A DNA stretch of 64,000 nucleotides from Burkholderiales bacterium (GCA_016000195.1 JAECRO010000007.1:22528-86527), one strand, 5' to 3'; positions 17,867-27,304 are shown, counted from the first letter of the stretch. Program-made: numbers and translations. The notes: generated from the letters alone by a model not told the origin.

Positions 17867-18826
17867 TCAGGATGCGTCGGGCCTGGGCGGGCGGGGAATC
17901 TTCTTCAGCCTGATCAGGCGGCTGGTCTCGATCTTGTCTTTTTTCAGCTGTCGCTCGGCGTCCATCAGCCGCCCGGCGGCCAGCCATTGGGCAAACTCCT
18001 CGGGCGTCTCCAGCGTGATGCGGCCCAGCGTGGCGGTGCGGAATTCGTAGATCACGATCTCGGCGGCTTTTTGCAGGTTGATGCGGCCCTTGCTGAGCAC
18101 GGCGCCGCGCTTGCGGCCGATTTCTTCAAGCAACTGCTCGTCGGTGATGCCCGGCGTCAGTTCCACCTTGTAGCGCGCCGCCAGCGCTTGCGGGTAGTTC
18201 GGAATCAGGTAGTCGAGCAGTTCCAGCGCCACCTCTTCTTCTTCAAACGCATTGCGGCCAATCGCGCCGCTGGCGGCCAGGTTGTAGCCGCTCTTGGCGA
18301 CGATGATGCGCGGCCACAGCATGCCGGGCGTGTCCCACAAATAAAAGCCGTCGGCCAGCACCAGCCGCTGCTCGACCTTGGTGATGCCCGCCTCGTCGCC
18401 GGTCCTGGTCGCGCGCTTGCCGGTCAGGGTGTTGATGAGCGTCGATTTGCCGACATTCGGAATGCCGCAGATCAGCACCCGCATCGGCTTGACCATGCTG
18501 CCGCGCGTGGGCGCCAGCGCGTGGCAGGCGTCGATCAATGCCTTGGCCGGCGTGCTCATGCTCGCGTCCAGGCCGATGGCGCGGGTGCCGGGCTGGCTGT
18601 TGTAATGCTCCAGCCAGAGCGCGGTGCGCGCCGGGTCGGCCAGATCCTGCTTGTTGAGCACCTTGAGCGCCGGCTTGGCGCCGGTCAGCTCGGCCAGCAT
18701 CGGGTTGGCGCTGGAGCCGGGCAGGCGGGCGTCGAGCAGTTCGATCACCACATCAATTTCCTTGATGCGCTCTGCAATAGCTTTTTTGGTCAGGTGCATG
18801 TGACCGGGAAACCACTGAATGGCCAT
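17867..18826 (-). CDS. ylqF: ribosome biogenesis GTPase YlqF/RbgA
   Basis: Circularly permuted GTPase acting in large-subunit ribosome assembly. The 319 residues show the G4 motif LNKQDLAD before G1 GIPNVGKST and G3 DTPGM, the order that defines the family. The N-terminus MAIQWFPGHM is a family hallmark. It is monocistronic here and unrelated to the adjacent sulfur operon. Confidence 0.93.
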   Translation of the reverse strand: MAIQWFPGHMHLTKKAIAERIKEIDVVIELLDARLPGSSANPMLAELTGAKPALKVLNKQDLADPARTALWLEHYNSQPGTRAIGLDASMSTPAKALIDACHALAPTRGSMVKPMRVLICGIPNVGKSTLINTLTGKRATRTGDEAGITKVEQRLVLADGFYLWDTPGMLWPRIIVAKSGYNLAASGAIGRNAFEEEEVALELLDYLIPNYPQALAARYKVELTPGITDEQLLEEIGRKRGAVLSKGRINLQKAAEIVIYEFRTATLGRITLETPEEFAQWLAAGRLMDAERQLKKDKIETSRLIRLKKIPRPPRPDAS

Positions 18827-19001
18827 CGGGGTGTTTCTTTCTTGGTTGGGCAGGTGCCTGGAGGGCTGCTGGAGGGCGGCGCGGCGGCGGTGCGCTGTTC
18901 ACCGCAAGCCGGTCAGCACCGAGTAGCGAATTGTCGCCTTTTCAGGCGCGTGACTGCGCAACCCCTCAAGCGCCCGCGCGCAATGAGGGAAAATCCGGCC
19001 C

Positions 19002-19271
19002 ATGCCCCTGCCCAACGCTCCCACCCGCCGCCCCAACAACGCCAACACCCGCCAGGCCGACAAAAAAACCAACAGCGACCTGCTGATCAAGGGCATCTTG
19101 TGCGTCCTGATTGGCCTGGGCGTGCTGGTCTCGCCCTACTTCATCAACTCGCCCGGCATGCAGGGCATCGTCGCCAAGGCTTCGCTGGCCGGCTGGTTTG
19201 CGCTGGTGCCGGGCTGTGCCTTCATCGGGCTGTATGTCAGGCGGCGCATGACGGCCGCCACCAAACCCTGA
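19002..19271 (+). CDS. small two-helix membrane protein of unknown function
   Basis: An 89-residue protein not recognised. A basic, Asn-rich N-terminus (about 1-27) is followed by two hydrophobic helices (LIKGILCVLIGLGVLVSPYF; SLAGWFALVPGCAFIGLYV) and a basic tail. It is followed 9 nt later by the next small gene, suggesting co-transcription. Confidence 0.7.
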   Translation: MPLPNAPTRRPNNANTRQADKKTNSDLLIKGILCVLIGLGVLVSPYFINSPGMQGIVAKASLAGWFALVPGCAFIGLYVRRRMTAATKP

Positions 19272-19280
19272 GCCGCCGCC

Positions 19281-19511
19281 ATGCCGAACCCGTTTGTGGC
19301 CGACCTCTGCGCGCCCGCCAGCCGGGAGGCATGGCAGCGGCTCTTCACCGCCCTGCAGCAGCGCGCCCTGGACGCCGGCATGACCCTGCGCCAGCCCCCG
19401 CCAGAACCCACGACGTGTTGCGGGCGCGGCTGCAATGGCTGCGTGTGGGAAGGTTTCTACAGCGCTGCGGCTTATTGGCGCGACGAGGCTGAGCTTCGGC
19501 TGCTGGAGTAA
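19281..19511 (+). CDS. oxidoreductase-like domain protein
   Basis: A 76-residue protein with the Oxidored-like pattern PPEPTTCCGRGCNGCVWEGFY, which has four clustered cysteines and usually sits at the N-terminus of oxidoreductases. A metal or iron-sulfur ligand role is plausible; no catalytic domain is attached. The reading frame is closed by a TAA at 19509-19511. Confidence 0.75.
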   Translation: MPNPFVADLCAPASREAWQRLFTALQQRALDAGMTLRQPPPEPTTCCGRGCNGCVWEGFYSAAAYWRDEAELRLLE

Positions 19512-19543
19512 AGTACGAAATAGTTCACCGCATGCTTATCCGG

Positions 19544-19572
19544 TTGACCGTTGCACTTTGAATCGTTATTTT
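19544..19572 (+). promoter_or_regulatory. candidate sigma70 promoter for the 19597 gene
   Basis: TTGACC (19544-19549), 17-bp spacer, TATTTT (19567-19572), 25 bp before the start codon. The -35 is good, the -10 only 4 of 6. Confidence 0.4.
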
Positions 19573-19596
19573 CATCATTCATCAAAAAGGTATGCC

Positions 19597-20034
19597 ATGT
19601 CTGAACCCACCAAACCCAACTCCACGGCCAAGGAAAGGCTGATCGCCGACATGAAGCAAATGATTGCCGATGCCGATGCGCTGTTGCAGGCCACCAGCGA
19701 TCAAGCCGGCGAGAAGGTGGCAGGCTTGCGCAGCCGCCTGCAGGAACACCTCAAGGCGGCCCCGGACCGGCTTGCCGAGTTCGAGGCCAAGATGAGCGAA
19801 AAAACCACGGAAACCCTCCGTGAAGTGCTGCAAAAAACCTCGGAAGCCGCCAGCCAGGCGGCGGTATCCGCCAGGGAAACGGCGCAAAAAGCCGAGGAAT
19901 CGGTCAAGAAGGCGACCGAATCCGGCAAAGAGACGGCGCAAAAAGCGGCCGAAGCGACCCGGGATGCCGCCAACAAGGCGCTCGATGCCATCACGGAAAT
20001 GGCTCGCAAGGCCAAGGACGCCATCAACCGGTAA
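19597..20034 (+). CDS. LEA/apolipoprotein-like helical repeat protein
   Basis: A 145-residue, highly charged, Ala/Lys/Glu-rich protein with no membrane helix. The first 60 residues resemble DUF883/ElaB proteins. Residues 91-145 divide exactly into five 11-residue units (SARETAQKAEE, SVKKATESGKE, TAQKAAEATRD, AANKALDAITE, MARKAKDAINR). This is the periodicity of group 3 LEA proteins and apolipoproteins, implying an amphipathic helix that could coat membranes, granules or proteins. ATG 19597 follows AAAAAGGTATGCC. Function is otherwise unknown. Confidence 0.8.
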   Translation: MSEPTKPNSTAKERLIADMKQMIADADALLQATSDQAGEKVAGLRSRLQEHLKAAPDRLAEFEAKMSEKTTETLREVLQKTSEAASQAAVSARETAQKAEESVKKATESGKETAQKAAEATRDAANKALDAITEMARKAKDAINR

Positions 20035-20233
20035 GCCTTGGCGCGCACGGCCCGGCGGCATGCAGGAGGGAACAGGGGGCCGCGTGAAAACTGGCTACCC
20101 TGGGCCATTGCAGGGTGCGGCGCGGGTGACGCCGGCCCTGGATGCGGCCCTGCATGGAACAAAATATGCAACGCAAGCGGCCTGGTGAATGCCCGGCAGA
20201 CTCCAGCATTCTTCCATGAGGGGAAAAATTGCA

Positions 20234-21061
20234 ATGCACACTGATCAAAGCGCAGTTGATTTGCGCTGGCATCTTGAAGACCTGGATTTCTCGTCCATCG
20301 ACAGCGCACGCGTGCGGGGACGCGACGACATCTTCCTTCTGGTGTGCAGCGCCTCGTTCGTCGAAAGCGGCTCAAAAACCTACGCCCAGACGCTGGTGGA
20401 CTATTTCGCCGGCGATACCGAGGTCGGCGAATGGCTGAGCCAGCACTGGCAAGCCGAGGAACTGCAGCACGGCCGCGCACTGAAAGCCTATGTGCTGCAG
20501 GTGTGGCCCGAGTTTGACTGGGACGGCGCTTATGCCGATTTTTTTGCCGAATACGCCAAGCTATGCACCAGCGAGGAGCTGGAACCCACGCGGGGCCAGG
20601 AAATGGTGGCGCGCTGCGTCGTCGAGATGGGCACCACCACCTATTACCAGGCGCTCAATGCCGTGTGCGACGAGCCCGTGCTGCGCGACCTTACCTGGCG
20701 CATCCGCACCGACGAGGTGCAGCATTACAGGCATTTCCACCGCTACTTTCTCAGGTACCAGCAGCAGGAAAAGCTGCACCGGCCCCATGTGCTGGCCGCG
20801 CTCTGGCGCCGCGTGCTGGAGCTGCGCCAGAGCGACGCCGACATCGCGCTGCGGCATGCCGCCGCCTGGCGCTTTCGCGGGCGCGAGCAAGCGCCGCCCT
20901 ACGACGCCATCCGCAAGCAGGTGTATCAGCTGATGAGCGCGCAGTACCCGATGGAGATGGCCGTGCGCATGGCGCTCAAGCCCCTGCAGCTCAGCGCCTG
21001 GCTGCAGCGCTGGGTAGAGCGCCCGATGGCTGCGGTGGCACGATGGGCCTTGCTGCGTTGA
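20234..21061 (+). CDS. ferritin-like di-iron protein
   Basis: A 275-residue helical protein. Candidate di-iron ligands are in SQHWQAEELQHGRAL, VEMGTTTYYQAL and RTDEVQHYRHFHRYF, giving the ExxH pairs of ferritin-like or acyl-desaturase-type centres. An oxygen-activating oxygenase or desaturase is possible; the substrate is not evident. ATG 20234 follows GAGGGGAAAAATTGCA; ATG 20216 is an alternative. It precedes an ABC1 kinase and a patatin, suggesting a lipid or quinone pathway. Confidence 0.8.
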   Translation: MHTDQSAVDLRWHLEDLDFSSIDSARVRGRDDIFLLVCSASFVESGSKTYAQTLVDYFAGDTEVGEWLSQHWQAEELQHGRALKAYVLQVWPEFDWDGAYADFFAEYAKLCTSEELEPTRGQEMVARCVVEMGTTTYYQALNAVCDEPVLRDLTWRIRTDEVQHYRHFHRYFLRYQQQEKLHRPHVLAALWRRVLELRQSDADIALRHAAAWRFRGREQAPPYDAIRKQVYQLMSAQYPMEMAVRMALKPLQLSAWLQRWVERPMAAVARWALLR

Positions 21062-21155
21062 CCAGCGGCCCTTTCAATCAAATCAAAACAATTCGAACCA
21101 ATAGCATGCACAACGAAACCGGCCAGCCCGCCCATTCCCCGGGCGGAAAAGATTG

Positions 21156-22922
21156 ATGCTGTGGCAGGCACTGACCACCGTGCGCGACCTGGGCCGACTG
21201 CACGATATTGCCTCCATCCTGATCCGCTACGGCTTTGGCGACATGGTGCGCCGGATGGGGCTGGCCAATGCGCTGGAGAAAGCCGGGCGCGCATTGCACT
21301 GGAGCGACGCGCAGGAGTTCGCCCACCTGCCCCCGCCCGCCCGGGTGCGCCGGGCGCTGGAAGACATGGGGCCGACCTTCGTCAAGCTCGGCCAGGTGCT
21401 GGCCACCCGGGTTGACCTGTTCGAGCCTGAATGGATCACCGAATTCAGCAAGCTGCAGGACAGCGCGCCCCCCTTGCCCTACGACGCCCTGCGCCAGCAG
21501 CTGACCGAAGACCTGGGCGCGCCGCCCGAGGACATCTTTGCCGCCTTCGACCCGGTGCCGGTGGCGGCCGCGTCCATCGCGCAGGTGCATCGCGCCCGCC
21601 TGAAGGACGGCAGCGAGGTGGTCATCAAGGTGCGCCGGCCCGGCATCCGGCCCGTCATCGAAGCCGACCTGCGCTGGCTCGCCCGGCTGGCCGAGCTGGC
21701 CGAGGCGCAAAGCCCGGAACTGCGCGGTTTTCACCCGCAGGAGGTGGTGCGCCAGTTTTCCCGGTCGCTGCGAAACGAGCTTGATTTCGCCGTCGAATGC
21801 CGCAATGCCGAGCGCATCGCCGAGAATTTCGCCGGCTATGCCGACCCCGACGAGCCCCTTGGCGGCCCTGGCGACCTCTCGGCCGAAGCGGCAGCCGAAC
21901 CGCCGCCGCCGGCAGGCCCGGTCATCGTCATTCCGCGCGTTTACTGGCAATGGAGCGGTGAGCGGGTGTGCGTGCAGACGTTCATCGACGGCATCTCGGG
22001 GCGCAGGCTGGCCGCCCTCGACCAGGCCGGCCTTGACCGCAAGATGCTCGCCCGGCGCGGCGCGCGCGCGGTGCTGAAGATGATCGTCGAGGACGGTTTT
22101 TTCCACGCCGACCCGCACCCCGGCAACGTGTTCTACCTGCCGGGCAACCGCATCGCCTTCATCGACTTCGGCATGGTCGGGCGGCTCAGCGAACTGCGCC
22201 GCGACCAGCTGACCCGCCTGCTGCTGGGCCTGGTCAAGCACGATTCGGCGCGCGTTGCCGATGTGATGCTCGACTGGACCGGCAACGCTGCGGTGGACGA
22301 GGACGGCCTGACCCTGGAAATCCAGGCCTTCGTCGAGCAATACCACGGAGTGGCCCTCAAGCAGCTCAAGCTGGGCGGGATGCTGTCCGACCTGGTGGCG
22401 ATCTTGCGGCAGCACCAGCTGGAACTGCCCGCCGACCTGAGCCTGCTGATCAAGGCCTTCATCTCGCTGGAGGGCATGGGCCGCGAGCTGGACCCGGACT
22501 TTGAAATGGCCAGCGAAGCCATGCCCATGCTGGAGCAGGCGATGCGCGCGCGTTACGCCCCCGCAGCCGTCCTCAAGCGCGGCTGGCACGCGGCGAGCGA
22601 GGTGTTTTCGCTGCTGGCCGGCCTGCCCCGGGACCTCTCGCGGCTGCTGCGCGCCGCCCGTCGCGGACGGCTGGAAGTCCACATCGACGTGCTGCATTTG
22701 AAGCGTGTCGGCAACCAGCTCGACAGCGCCGCCAACCGGCTGGTCGTCGGCATCGTCGTGGCCGCGCTCATCGTCGGCTCCTCCATCGTCATGACCGTGC
22801 CCGGCGGCCCCAGCCTGCTCGGGCTGCCGCTTTTCGGCCTGCTCGGCTTCCTCGGCGCCGTGGCCGGCAGCCTGTGGCTTTTGCTGTCGATCTGGAGAAG
22901 TGGCAAGGCGGACCGGGAATGA
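21156..22922 (+). CDS. ABC1/UbiB-family atypical kinase
   Basis: A 588-residue protein of the AarF/ABC1/UbiB family, related to factors for ubiquinone biosynthesis and lipid transport. Visible motifs are the family KxGQ motif FVKLGQVLATR, the Ala-rich loop PVAAASIAQVH, EADLRWL, the catalytic HADPHPGN and IDFGMVG. Two C-terminal helices (about 520-575) anchor it to the membrane. A Glu/Pro/Ala-rich insert lies between the N- and C-lobes (about 240-260). It is not next to ubiE/ubiJ, so it may be a paralogue of UbiB. ATG 21156 is used. Confidence 0.88.
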   Translation: MLWQALTTVRDLGRLHDIASILIRYGFGDMVRRMGLANALEKAGRALHWSDAQEFAHLPPPARVRRALEDMGPTFVKLGQVLATRVDLFEPEWITEFSKLQDSAPPLPYDALRQQLTEDLGAPPEDIFAAFDPVPVAAASIAQVHRARLKDGSEVVIKVRRPGIRPVIEADLRWLARLAELAEAQSPELRGFHPQEVVRQFSRSLRNELDFAVECRNAERIAENFAGYADPDEPLGGPGDLSAEAAAEPPPPAGPVIVIPRVYWQWSGERVCVQTFIDGISGRRLAALDQAGLDRKMLARRGARAVLKMIVEDGFFHADPHPGNVFYLPGNRIAFIDFGMVGRLSELRRDQLTRLLLGLVKHDSARVADVMLDWTGNAAVDEDGLTLEIQAFVEQYHGVALKQLKLGGMLSDLVAILRQHQLELPADLSLLIKAFISLEGMGRELDPDFEMASEAMPMLEQAMRARYAPAAVLKRGWHAASEVFSLLAGLPRDLSRLLRAARRGRLEVHIDVLHLKRVGNQLDSAANRLVVGIVVAALIVGSSIVMTVPGGPSLLGLPLFGLLGFLGAVAGSLWLLLSIWRSGKADRE

Positions 22923-23935
22923 GCGCGCGGCCCGCGCTGCTGCCTGGCGGCCGGCCCGTCCGCCGCCCGAGGATTGGCCTGGCGCTGGGCAGCGGCTCGG
23001 CGCGCGGGCTCGCGCATCTGGGCGTGATCCGCGCCATCGCGGACGCCGGCATCGAGCTGGACTTCATTGCCGGCACCAGCATGGGCGCGCTGATCGGGGC
23101 CATCCATGCCGCCGGCAAGCTCGATGAACTGGAGGCCACGTTTCAGGCCTTCGACTGGAAAAAGACGGCGTCCTTCTTCGATGTCGTGCTGCCCAAGTCC
23201 GGCCTGCTCGACGGCGCCAGGGTCAGCGATCTGGTGCGGACCCTGGTTCACGCCGAAACCATCGAGGCGCTGGCCAGGCCCTTTGCCGCCGTGGCCACCG
23301 ACATCGTGAGCGGCGAGGAAGTGGTCATCCGCAGCGGCGACGTGATCGAGGCGGTGCGCGCCAGCATCTCGGTGCCGGGCATCTTTACGCCGGTGCGCAG
23401 CAACGGCCGGGTGCTGGTGGACGGCGGCCTGACCAACCCGGTGCCGGTGAGTGCCGTGCGCGCCATGGGCGCGGAGTTCGTGATCGCGGTCGATCTGAAC
23501 CACCAGATCATCGCCGGCAAGAACATGAAGCCGCTGCTGAACACCGCAAGCATCAGCGGCGCTGGCGACAACCGTGCGGCAGGCGCGTTTTCGCGCTGGG
23601 TGGGCGGCTACCGCGTGTCGATGCAGGAGCTCAAGCAAAAGCTGCTCGCCGGGGACGACCCGGTCGCCGCGCAATTCAGGAAATGGAGTTCGGCGGAACC
23701 GCTGCCCAGCATTTTTGAAGTGCTGCTGGCCTCGATCAACATCATGGAAACCCGCATCACGCAAACCCGGCTGACCCTCGACCGGCCGGACCTGCTCATC
23801 CAGCCCCCGCTGGGGCATATCCGCTTTCTGGAGTTCGGCCGCGCCGAGGAAATCATTGCCATCGGCTATGCAAGCGCGCAAGAAGCACTGGCCGCCTTGC
23901 CTGGCAGCATGCTGAGGGCCGGGCCTGATGCCTGA
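22919..23935 (+). CDS. patatin-like phospholipase (RssA type)
   Basis: Predicted cytosolic or membrane-peripheral serine lipase of 338 residues. The oxyanion GSGSARGLAH, nucleophile GTSMG and catalytic DGG (VDGGLTNPVPV) are all present, so it should be active. ATG overlaps the stop of the ABC1 kinase by ATGA, so the two proteins are made together and may act on the same membrane lipid. A copy of the repeat follows the gene. Confidence 0.9.
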   Translation: MSARPALLPGGRPVRRPRIGLALGSGSARGLAHLGVIRAIADAGIELDFIAGTSMGALIGAIHAAGKLDELEATFQAFDWKKTASFFDVVLPKSGLLDGARVSDLVRTLVHAETIEALARPFAAVATDIVSGEEVVIRSGDVIEAVRASISVPGIFTPVRSNGRVLVDGGLTNPVPVSAVRAMGAEFVIAVDLNHQIIAGKNMKPLLNTASISGAGDNRAAGAFSRWVGGYRVSMQELKQKLLAGDDPVAAQFRKWSSAEPLPSIFEVLLASINIMETRITQTRLTLDRPDLLIQPPLGHIRFLEFGRAEEIIAIGYASAQEALAALPGSMLRAGPDA

Positions 23936-23959
23936 AGTTCCCCGCCAACCGCGGAGCCA

Positions 23960-24022
23960 GCTATGCTTTTAATAGCTGGTTGCGCCCGTGCCGCCTGCGC
24001 CAGCAGGCTATTTTGTTTAAAA
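23960..24022 (+). repeat. copy of the 55-60 bp interspersed repeat
   Basis: Starts GCTATGCTTTTAATAGC (a short hairpin), then TGGTTGCGCCCGTGCC and ends in GGCTATTTTG. It lies between the convergent patatin and gshA genes. Confidence 0.75.
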
Positions 24023-24032
24023 CTGCCCCCGG

Positions 24033-25616
24033 TCAGCCGTGCATCGCTTCGCGCACCGGCACATCCAGGCATTCGGCCGAGACGTAGTGCAGGCGGTATT
24101 CCTCGAACGGCAGGCTGTCGGCGGCTTCGATCTTCTTTTGCGCCTCGACCGACTGCAGGGTCAGCGCGGTGAAGTGCGCCAGTTGCGTGTCCGTCAGGGG
24201 CAGGCTTTGCAGGGCCGTCCTGGTTTTCAGCGACTGGGCGCGGGCAAACTGCACAAAGGAGCCGGCAAAGCCTTGCGTCATCGCCGCCAGCACGCGGGCC
24301 GACGGCAGCGTGTCGGCATCGGCCAGCCCGGCGGCGGCCGCCGCCAGCGCCTCGCGGTATTGCGTGCCGCCGTGCGCGGCATCGAGCGCGGCGGCAATCG
24401 GCGCGCACTGGGCCAGCACTTCGCCACCCCATTCGACCAGCGGCACCTCGCCGCCCTGGCGCTTGAGCATGGCGCCGGGTTCGCGGCCGCGCGCGGCGGT
24501 CTGGTGCTGGTTGTGCTTGAGTTCATTGATTTCGGCCGGCGTGTCGGGCGGGCTGTCGGACAGCAGGCAGTGCAGCAAAAACACATCGATGAAACGCATC
24601 GTCTGCGCGTTGATGCCGACCGGCTCGAACGGGTCCAGGTCCATCAGCCGGACCTCGATGTATTCGACGCCGCGCTCGCGCAGCGCATGCAGCGGGCGCT
24701 CGCCCTGGCGAATCACGCGCTTGGGGCGGATGGTGCCGTAGAACTCGTTTTCGATCTGCAGGAGCGTGGTGGCGAGCTGGTTGTAGTCGCCGCCGGGGTT
24801 GCGGATGCCCACGGCTTCATAGGCCGGATAGGGCCGGCTCAGCGCGTCCTGCAGCGACGCGGCATAGCCTTCAAGGCTGTTGTAGCTGACGGCCAGCGAC
24901 GCCTGCGCATCGCTCTGGTAGCCCAGCCGCCCCATGCGCAGCGACGTGCCGTGCGGCATGTACATGGTGGTGTCGGTCAGTTTTTGCAGCTCGTGCTGGC
25001 GGCCGGCGACAAAGCTCGAACACACCGCCGGCGAGGCGCCGAACAAATACAGCAGCAAAAACGCCTGGCGGCGGAAGTTGCGGATCAGCGCGAAATACTG
25101 CTCGCTGCTCACGCCGGGCAGCGACCAGTTGTAGTGAATGCCCGAGATCGTCTGCATGCGCCGGCCATAGCGGTGCGACAGGCCCATGCGGTACACGCTC
25201 TTGGCACGGCCGACGTTGGACGAGCCGAAGCGGGCAATCGGAATGGTTTCGTCGGTCGGCAGGCCGCAGGGCATGCTCGACACCCAGAGCATTTCGTCGC
25301 CGTTTTCCTGCAGCGCGCGGTAGGTGAACTGGTGCAGTTGCGTGAGTTCTTCCAGCGCCGCCTCGGGGCTGGCATGCGCGCTGGTGACGAGTTCGACCTG
25401 CGACTCGCTGAAGTCGGTGGTGATGCTCGGGTGCGTCAGCGCCGAGCCGAGGGCCTTGGGGTGCGGCGTCAGCGCCAGCGCGCCGCTGGGCTGGGCGCGC
25501 AGGCTTTCCTTTTCAATGCCGCGGCGCATGCCCTTGAGCTGCTGGGGGGTGAGCGCTTTCAGGCGGCTCAGGCGGTTTTGAAAAATCGCGTCGGCGGGTG
25601 CCTGCAATTGGGTCAT
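24033..25616 (-). CDS. gshA: glutamate-cysteine ligase
   Basis: First enzyme of glutathione synthesis, joining Glu and Cys with ATP. The 527-residue length fits the proteobacterial type 1 enzyme. Recognisable segments are GMRRGIEKESLR near the N-terminus, TTDFSESQVELVT, SGIHYNWSLP and YIEVRLMDLDPFEPVGI. Glutathione is an acceptor for SQR-derived sulfane sulfur, so it connects functionally to the sulfur genes upstream. Confidence 0.95.
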   Translation of the reverse strand: MTQLQAPADAIFQNRLSRLKALTPQQLKGMRRGIEKESLRAQPSGALALTPHPKALGSALTHPSITTDFSESQVELVTSAHASPEAALEELTQLHQFTYRALQENGDEMLWVSSMPCGLPTDETIPIARFGSSNVGRAKSVYRMGLSHRYGRRMQTISGIHYNWSLPGVSSEQYFALIRNFRRQAFLLLYLFGASPAVCSSFVAGRQHELQKLTDTTMYMPHGTSLRMGRLGYQSDAQASLAVSYNSLEGYAASLQDALSRPYPAYEAVGIRNPGGDYNQLATTLLQIENEFYGTIRPKRVIRQGERPLHALRERGVEYIEVRLMDLDPFEPVGINAQTMRFIDVFLLHCLLSDSPPDTPAEINELKHNQHQTAARGREPGAMLKRQGGEVPLVEWGGEVLAQCAPIAAALDAAHGGTQYREALAAAAAGLADADTLPSARVLAAMTQGFAGSFVQFARAQSLKTRTALQSLPLTDTQLAHFTALTLQSVEAQKKIEAADSLPFEEYRLHYVSAECLDVPVREAMHG

Positions 25617-25930
25617 ATGGATATTCCCTCGGATTCCTGGATTGGCGTGGAAGTTATCACAGGCCCGTGCTTCGCGCTGTGGCGGGCCATTTGCCGGTAT
25701 GGCCGTGGGCCGCCCGTGCGGGATGGCGGCAGGCCGAACCCCGGTCGTTTGCCGGTCGTCTGCCGGCCAGTGCTGTCCTGCACGGCCCGATTTTCCTGTG
25801 GACTTGCACCGCTCAAACCGGTGCTCAAGCCAGCTTCAGGCTGTTATGGTGCTACGTTATCAATAGCAGCATGCGCCCGCCAATCATGCGCAAACGGCAG
25901 TTTTTGGCATTTTTTCGACCGATTTCCGGC
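25617..25930 (+). other. intergenic stretch between gshA and the esterase gene
   Basis: Holds the 5' leader of gshA (minus strand), GC-rich sequence with several GCCGGT/CGGCC half-palindromes, and the repeat copy at 25851-25905. No gene was seen. Confidence 0.6.
25851..25905 (+). repeat. copy of the 55-60 bp interspersed repeat
   Basis: GCTACGTTATCAATAGC core followed by AGCATGCGCCCGCC and AAACGGCAGTTTTT. Located upstream of gshA. Confidence 0.65.
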
Positions 25931-26593
25931 TCAGGCCAGCACGCGCAGCAGCCACTGTTCCAGGTCGGCCACTTCCTGCGGGCAGACCGAATGCTCCATC
26001 AGGTATTCATGCCATTCGACGGGGTAGCCCATGGCGATCAGCGCATCGCGTGTGGCCACGGCGCGCGGCAGCGCGACCACGCCGTCGCGCGAGCCGTGGG
26101 CCAGGAAGATCGGCACGTCCTTGTTGGCGGCGCTGCCTTCGACAAGCGTTTTTTCAGCCAGCGGCAGATAGCCCGACAGGCCCGCAATGCCGGCCAGCCG
26201 CTCTTTGTGGCGCAAACCGGCCATGAGCGCCATGGCGCAGCCCTGCGAGAAACCGGCGACCACGATGCGGCTGGCCGGAATGCCGCGCGCTTTTTCGTTG
26301 GCAATGATGGCTTCCATGGCCGCCTGGGTCTGGCGCATGCCGGCTTCGTCCTGGCGGCTGACCAGGTCGGCGCCCAGGATGTCGTACCAGGCGGGCATGC
26401 TGTAGCCGCCGTTGATCGTCACCGGCATGTGCGGCGCGCTCGGAAACAAAAAGCGCACCGGCCCGATGGGGGACAGGTCAAGCTGCTCGGCAATCGGCAC
26501 GAAGTCGCGCCCGTCGGCACCCAGGCCGTGCATGATGAGAATGGTGGCGACGGGGTCTTCGCCGGTCTGGGCTTCAATGATCTGGAGGGACAT
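25931..26593 (-). CDS. alpha/beta-hydrolase carboxylesterase/phospholipase
   Basis: A 220-residue cytosolic esterase of the phospholipase/carboxylesterase family. Motifs are LIMHGLGADGRDF (oxyanion), the nucleophile GFSQGCAM, the Asp of GSRDGVV and the His of WHEYLMEHSV. An in-frame upstream TTG (26626) would add a short hydrophobic leader but has poor support, so ATG 26593 is used. Confidence 0.9.
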   Translation of the reverse strand: MSLQIIEAQTGEDPVATILIMHGLGADGRDFVPIAEQLDLSPIGPVRFLFPSAPHMPVTINGGYSMPAWYDILGADLVSRQDEAGMRQTQAAMEAIIANEKARGIPASRIVVAGFSQGCAMALMAGLRHKERLAGIAGLSGYLPLAEKTLVEGSAANKDVPIFLAHGSRDGVVALPRAVATRDALIAMGYPVEWHEYLMEHSVCPQEVADLEQWLLRVLA

Positions 26594-26839
26594 GCGCTTG
26601 CCAATAAAAAAAAGGAAGGAAAACAAAGGTCGGGAGGCAGCTGCGGCTATCTATTAGCGCAGGCCATTCCGGCCCACCTCAATGGCTGATTTTAATGCGT
26701 CCTGCCATCCGATGACCGGGCAGGACGCAGGCGCAGGCTTGCTGGTGCTGCATCCAGTTGACCAGCGGATGCGTACTTTGGGGGCAGCTTGCGGCATGAT
26801 GATCGAACTGCGTTCGTAGGGCTTTTTGAAAGCGTCGAT

Positions 26840-27304
26840 ATGAAAACCAGTTCAACCCTCCCTTCTCTTTTTCCTTGCCGCCTGGCGCGGTGGCTGGCGG
26901 CGGCGCTTGCTGCCTGCATGCTTTGGGGAGCGGCTCAGGCGGCGCCGCTCACTGACGCCGACGAGAAAAGCGTGCGCGCCGTGGTCGAGGGCCAGCTGGC
27001 GGCGCTGGCCAGGGACGATGCCAGCGCGGCGTTTTCGTTTGCCGCGCCCAGCGTGCGCGCCAGCGTCGGCTCGGCGGCGCAGTTCATGGCGCTGGTCCGC
27101 AGGAGCTATCCGGCCATCTACCGCCCCGCTTCAGCCGCTTTCCTCAAGCCCGAAGACCACCATGGACAAGTCCTGCAGCGGGTGCAGTTGATGGATGACG
27201 ACGGCAATGCCTGGCTGGCGCTTTACAGCCTGGAGCGGCAAAAAGACAAGTCCTGGCGCATCACCGGCTGCCAGGTCGTCCCGAACAAGGGACGGATGGC
27301 CTGA
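26840..27304 (+). CDS. exported DUF4864 protein
   Basis: A 154-residue protein with a clear signal peptide (about 1-35, ending QAAPL). The mature part, starting DADEKSVRAVVEGQLAAL and including SLERQKDKSWRITGCQ, matches the DUF4864 family, which resembles NTF2/SnoaL folds. Function unknown. It stands alone and is followed by a hairpin repeat. Confidence 0.8.
   Translation: MKTSSTLPSLFPCRLARWLAAALAACMLWGAAQAAPLTDADEKSVRAVVEGQLAALARDDASAAFSFAAPSVRASVGSAAQFMALVRRSYPAIYRPASAAFLKPEDHHGQVLQRVQLMDDDGNAWLALYSLERQKDKSWRITGCQVVPNKGRMA

Noticed and set aside
24039..26027. Plus-strand open frame of 662 codons
   Set aside because: Antisense to gshA, whose protein sequence is unmistakable.
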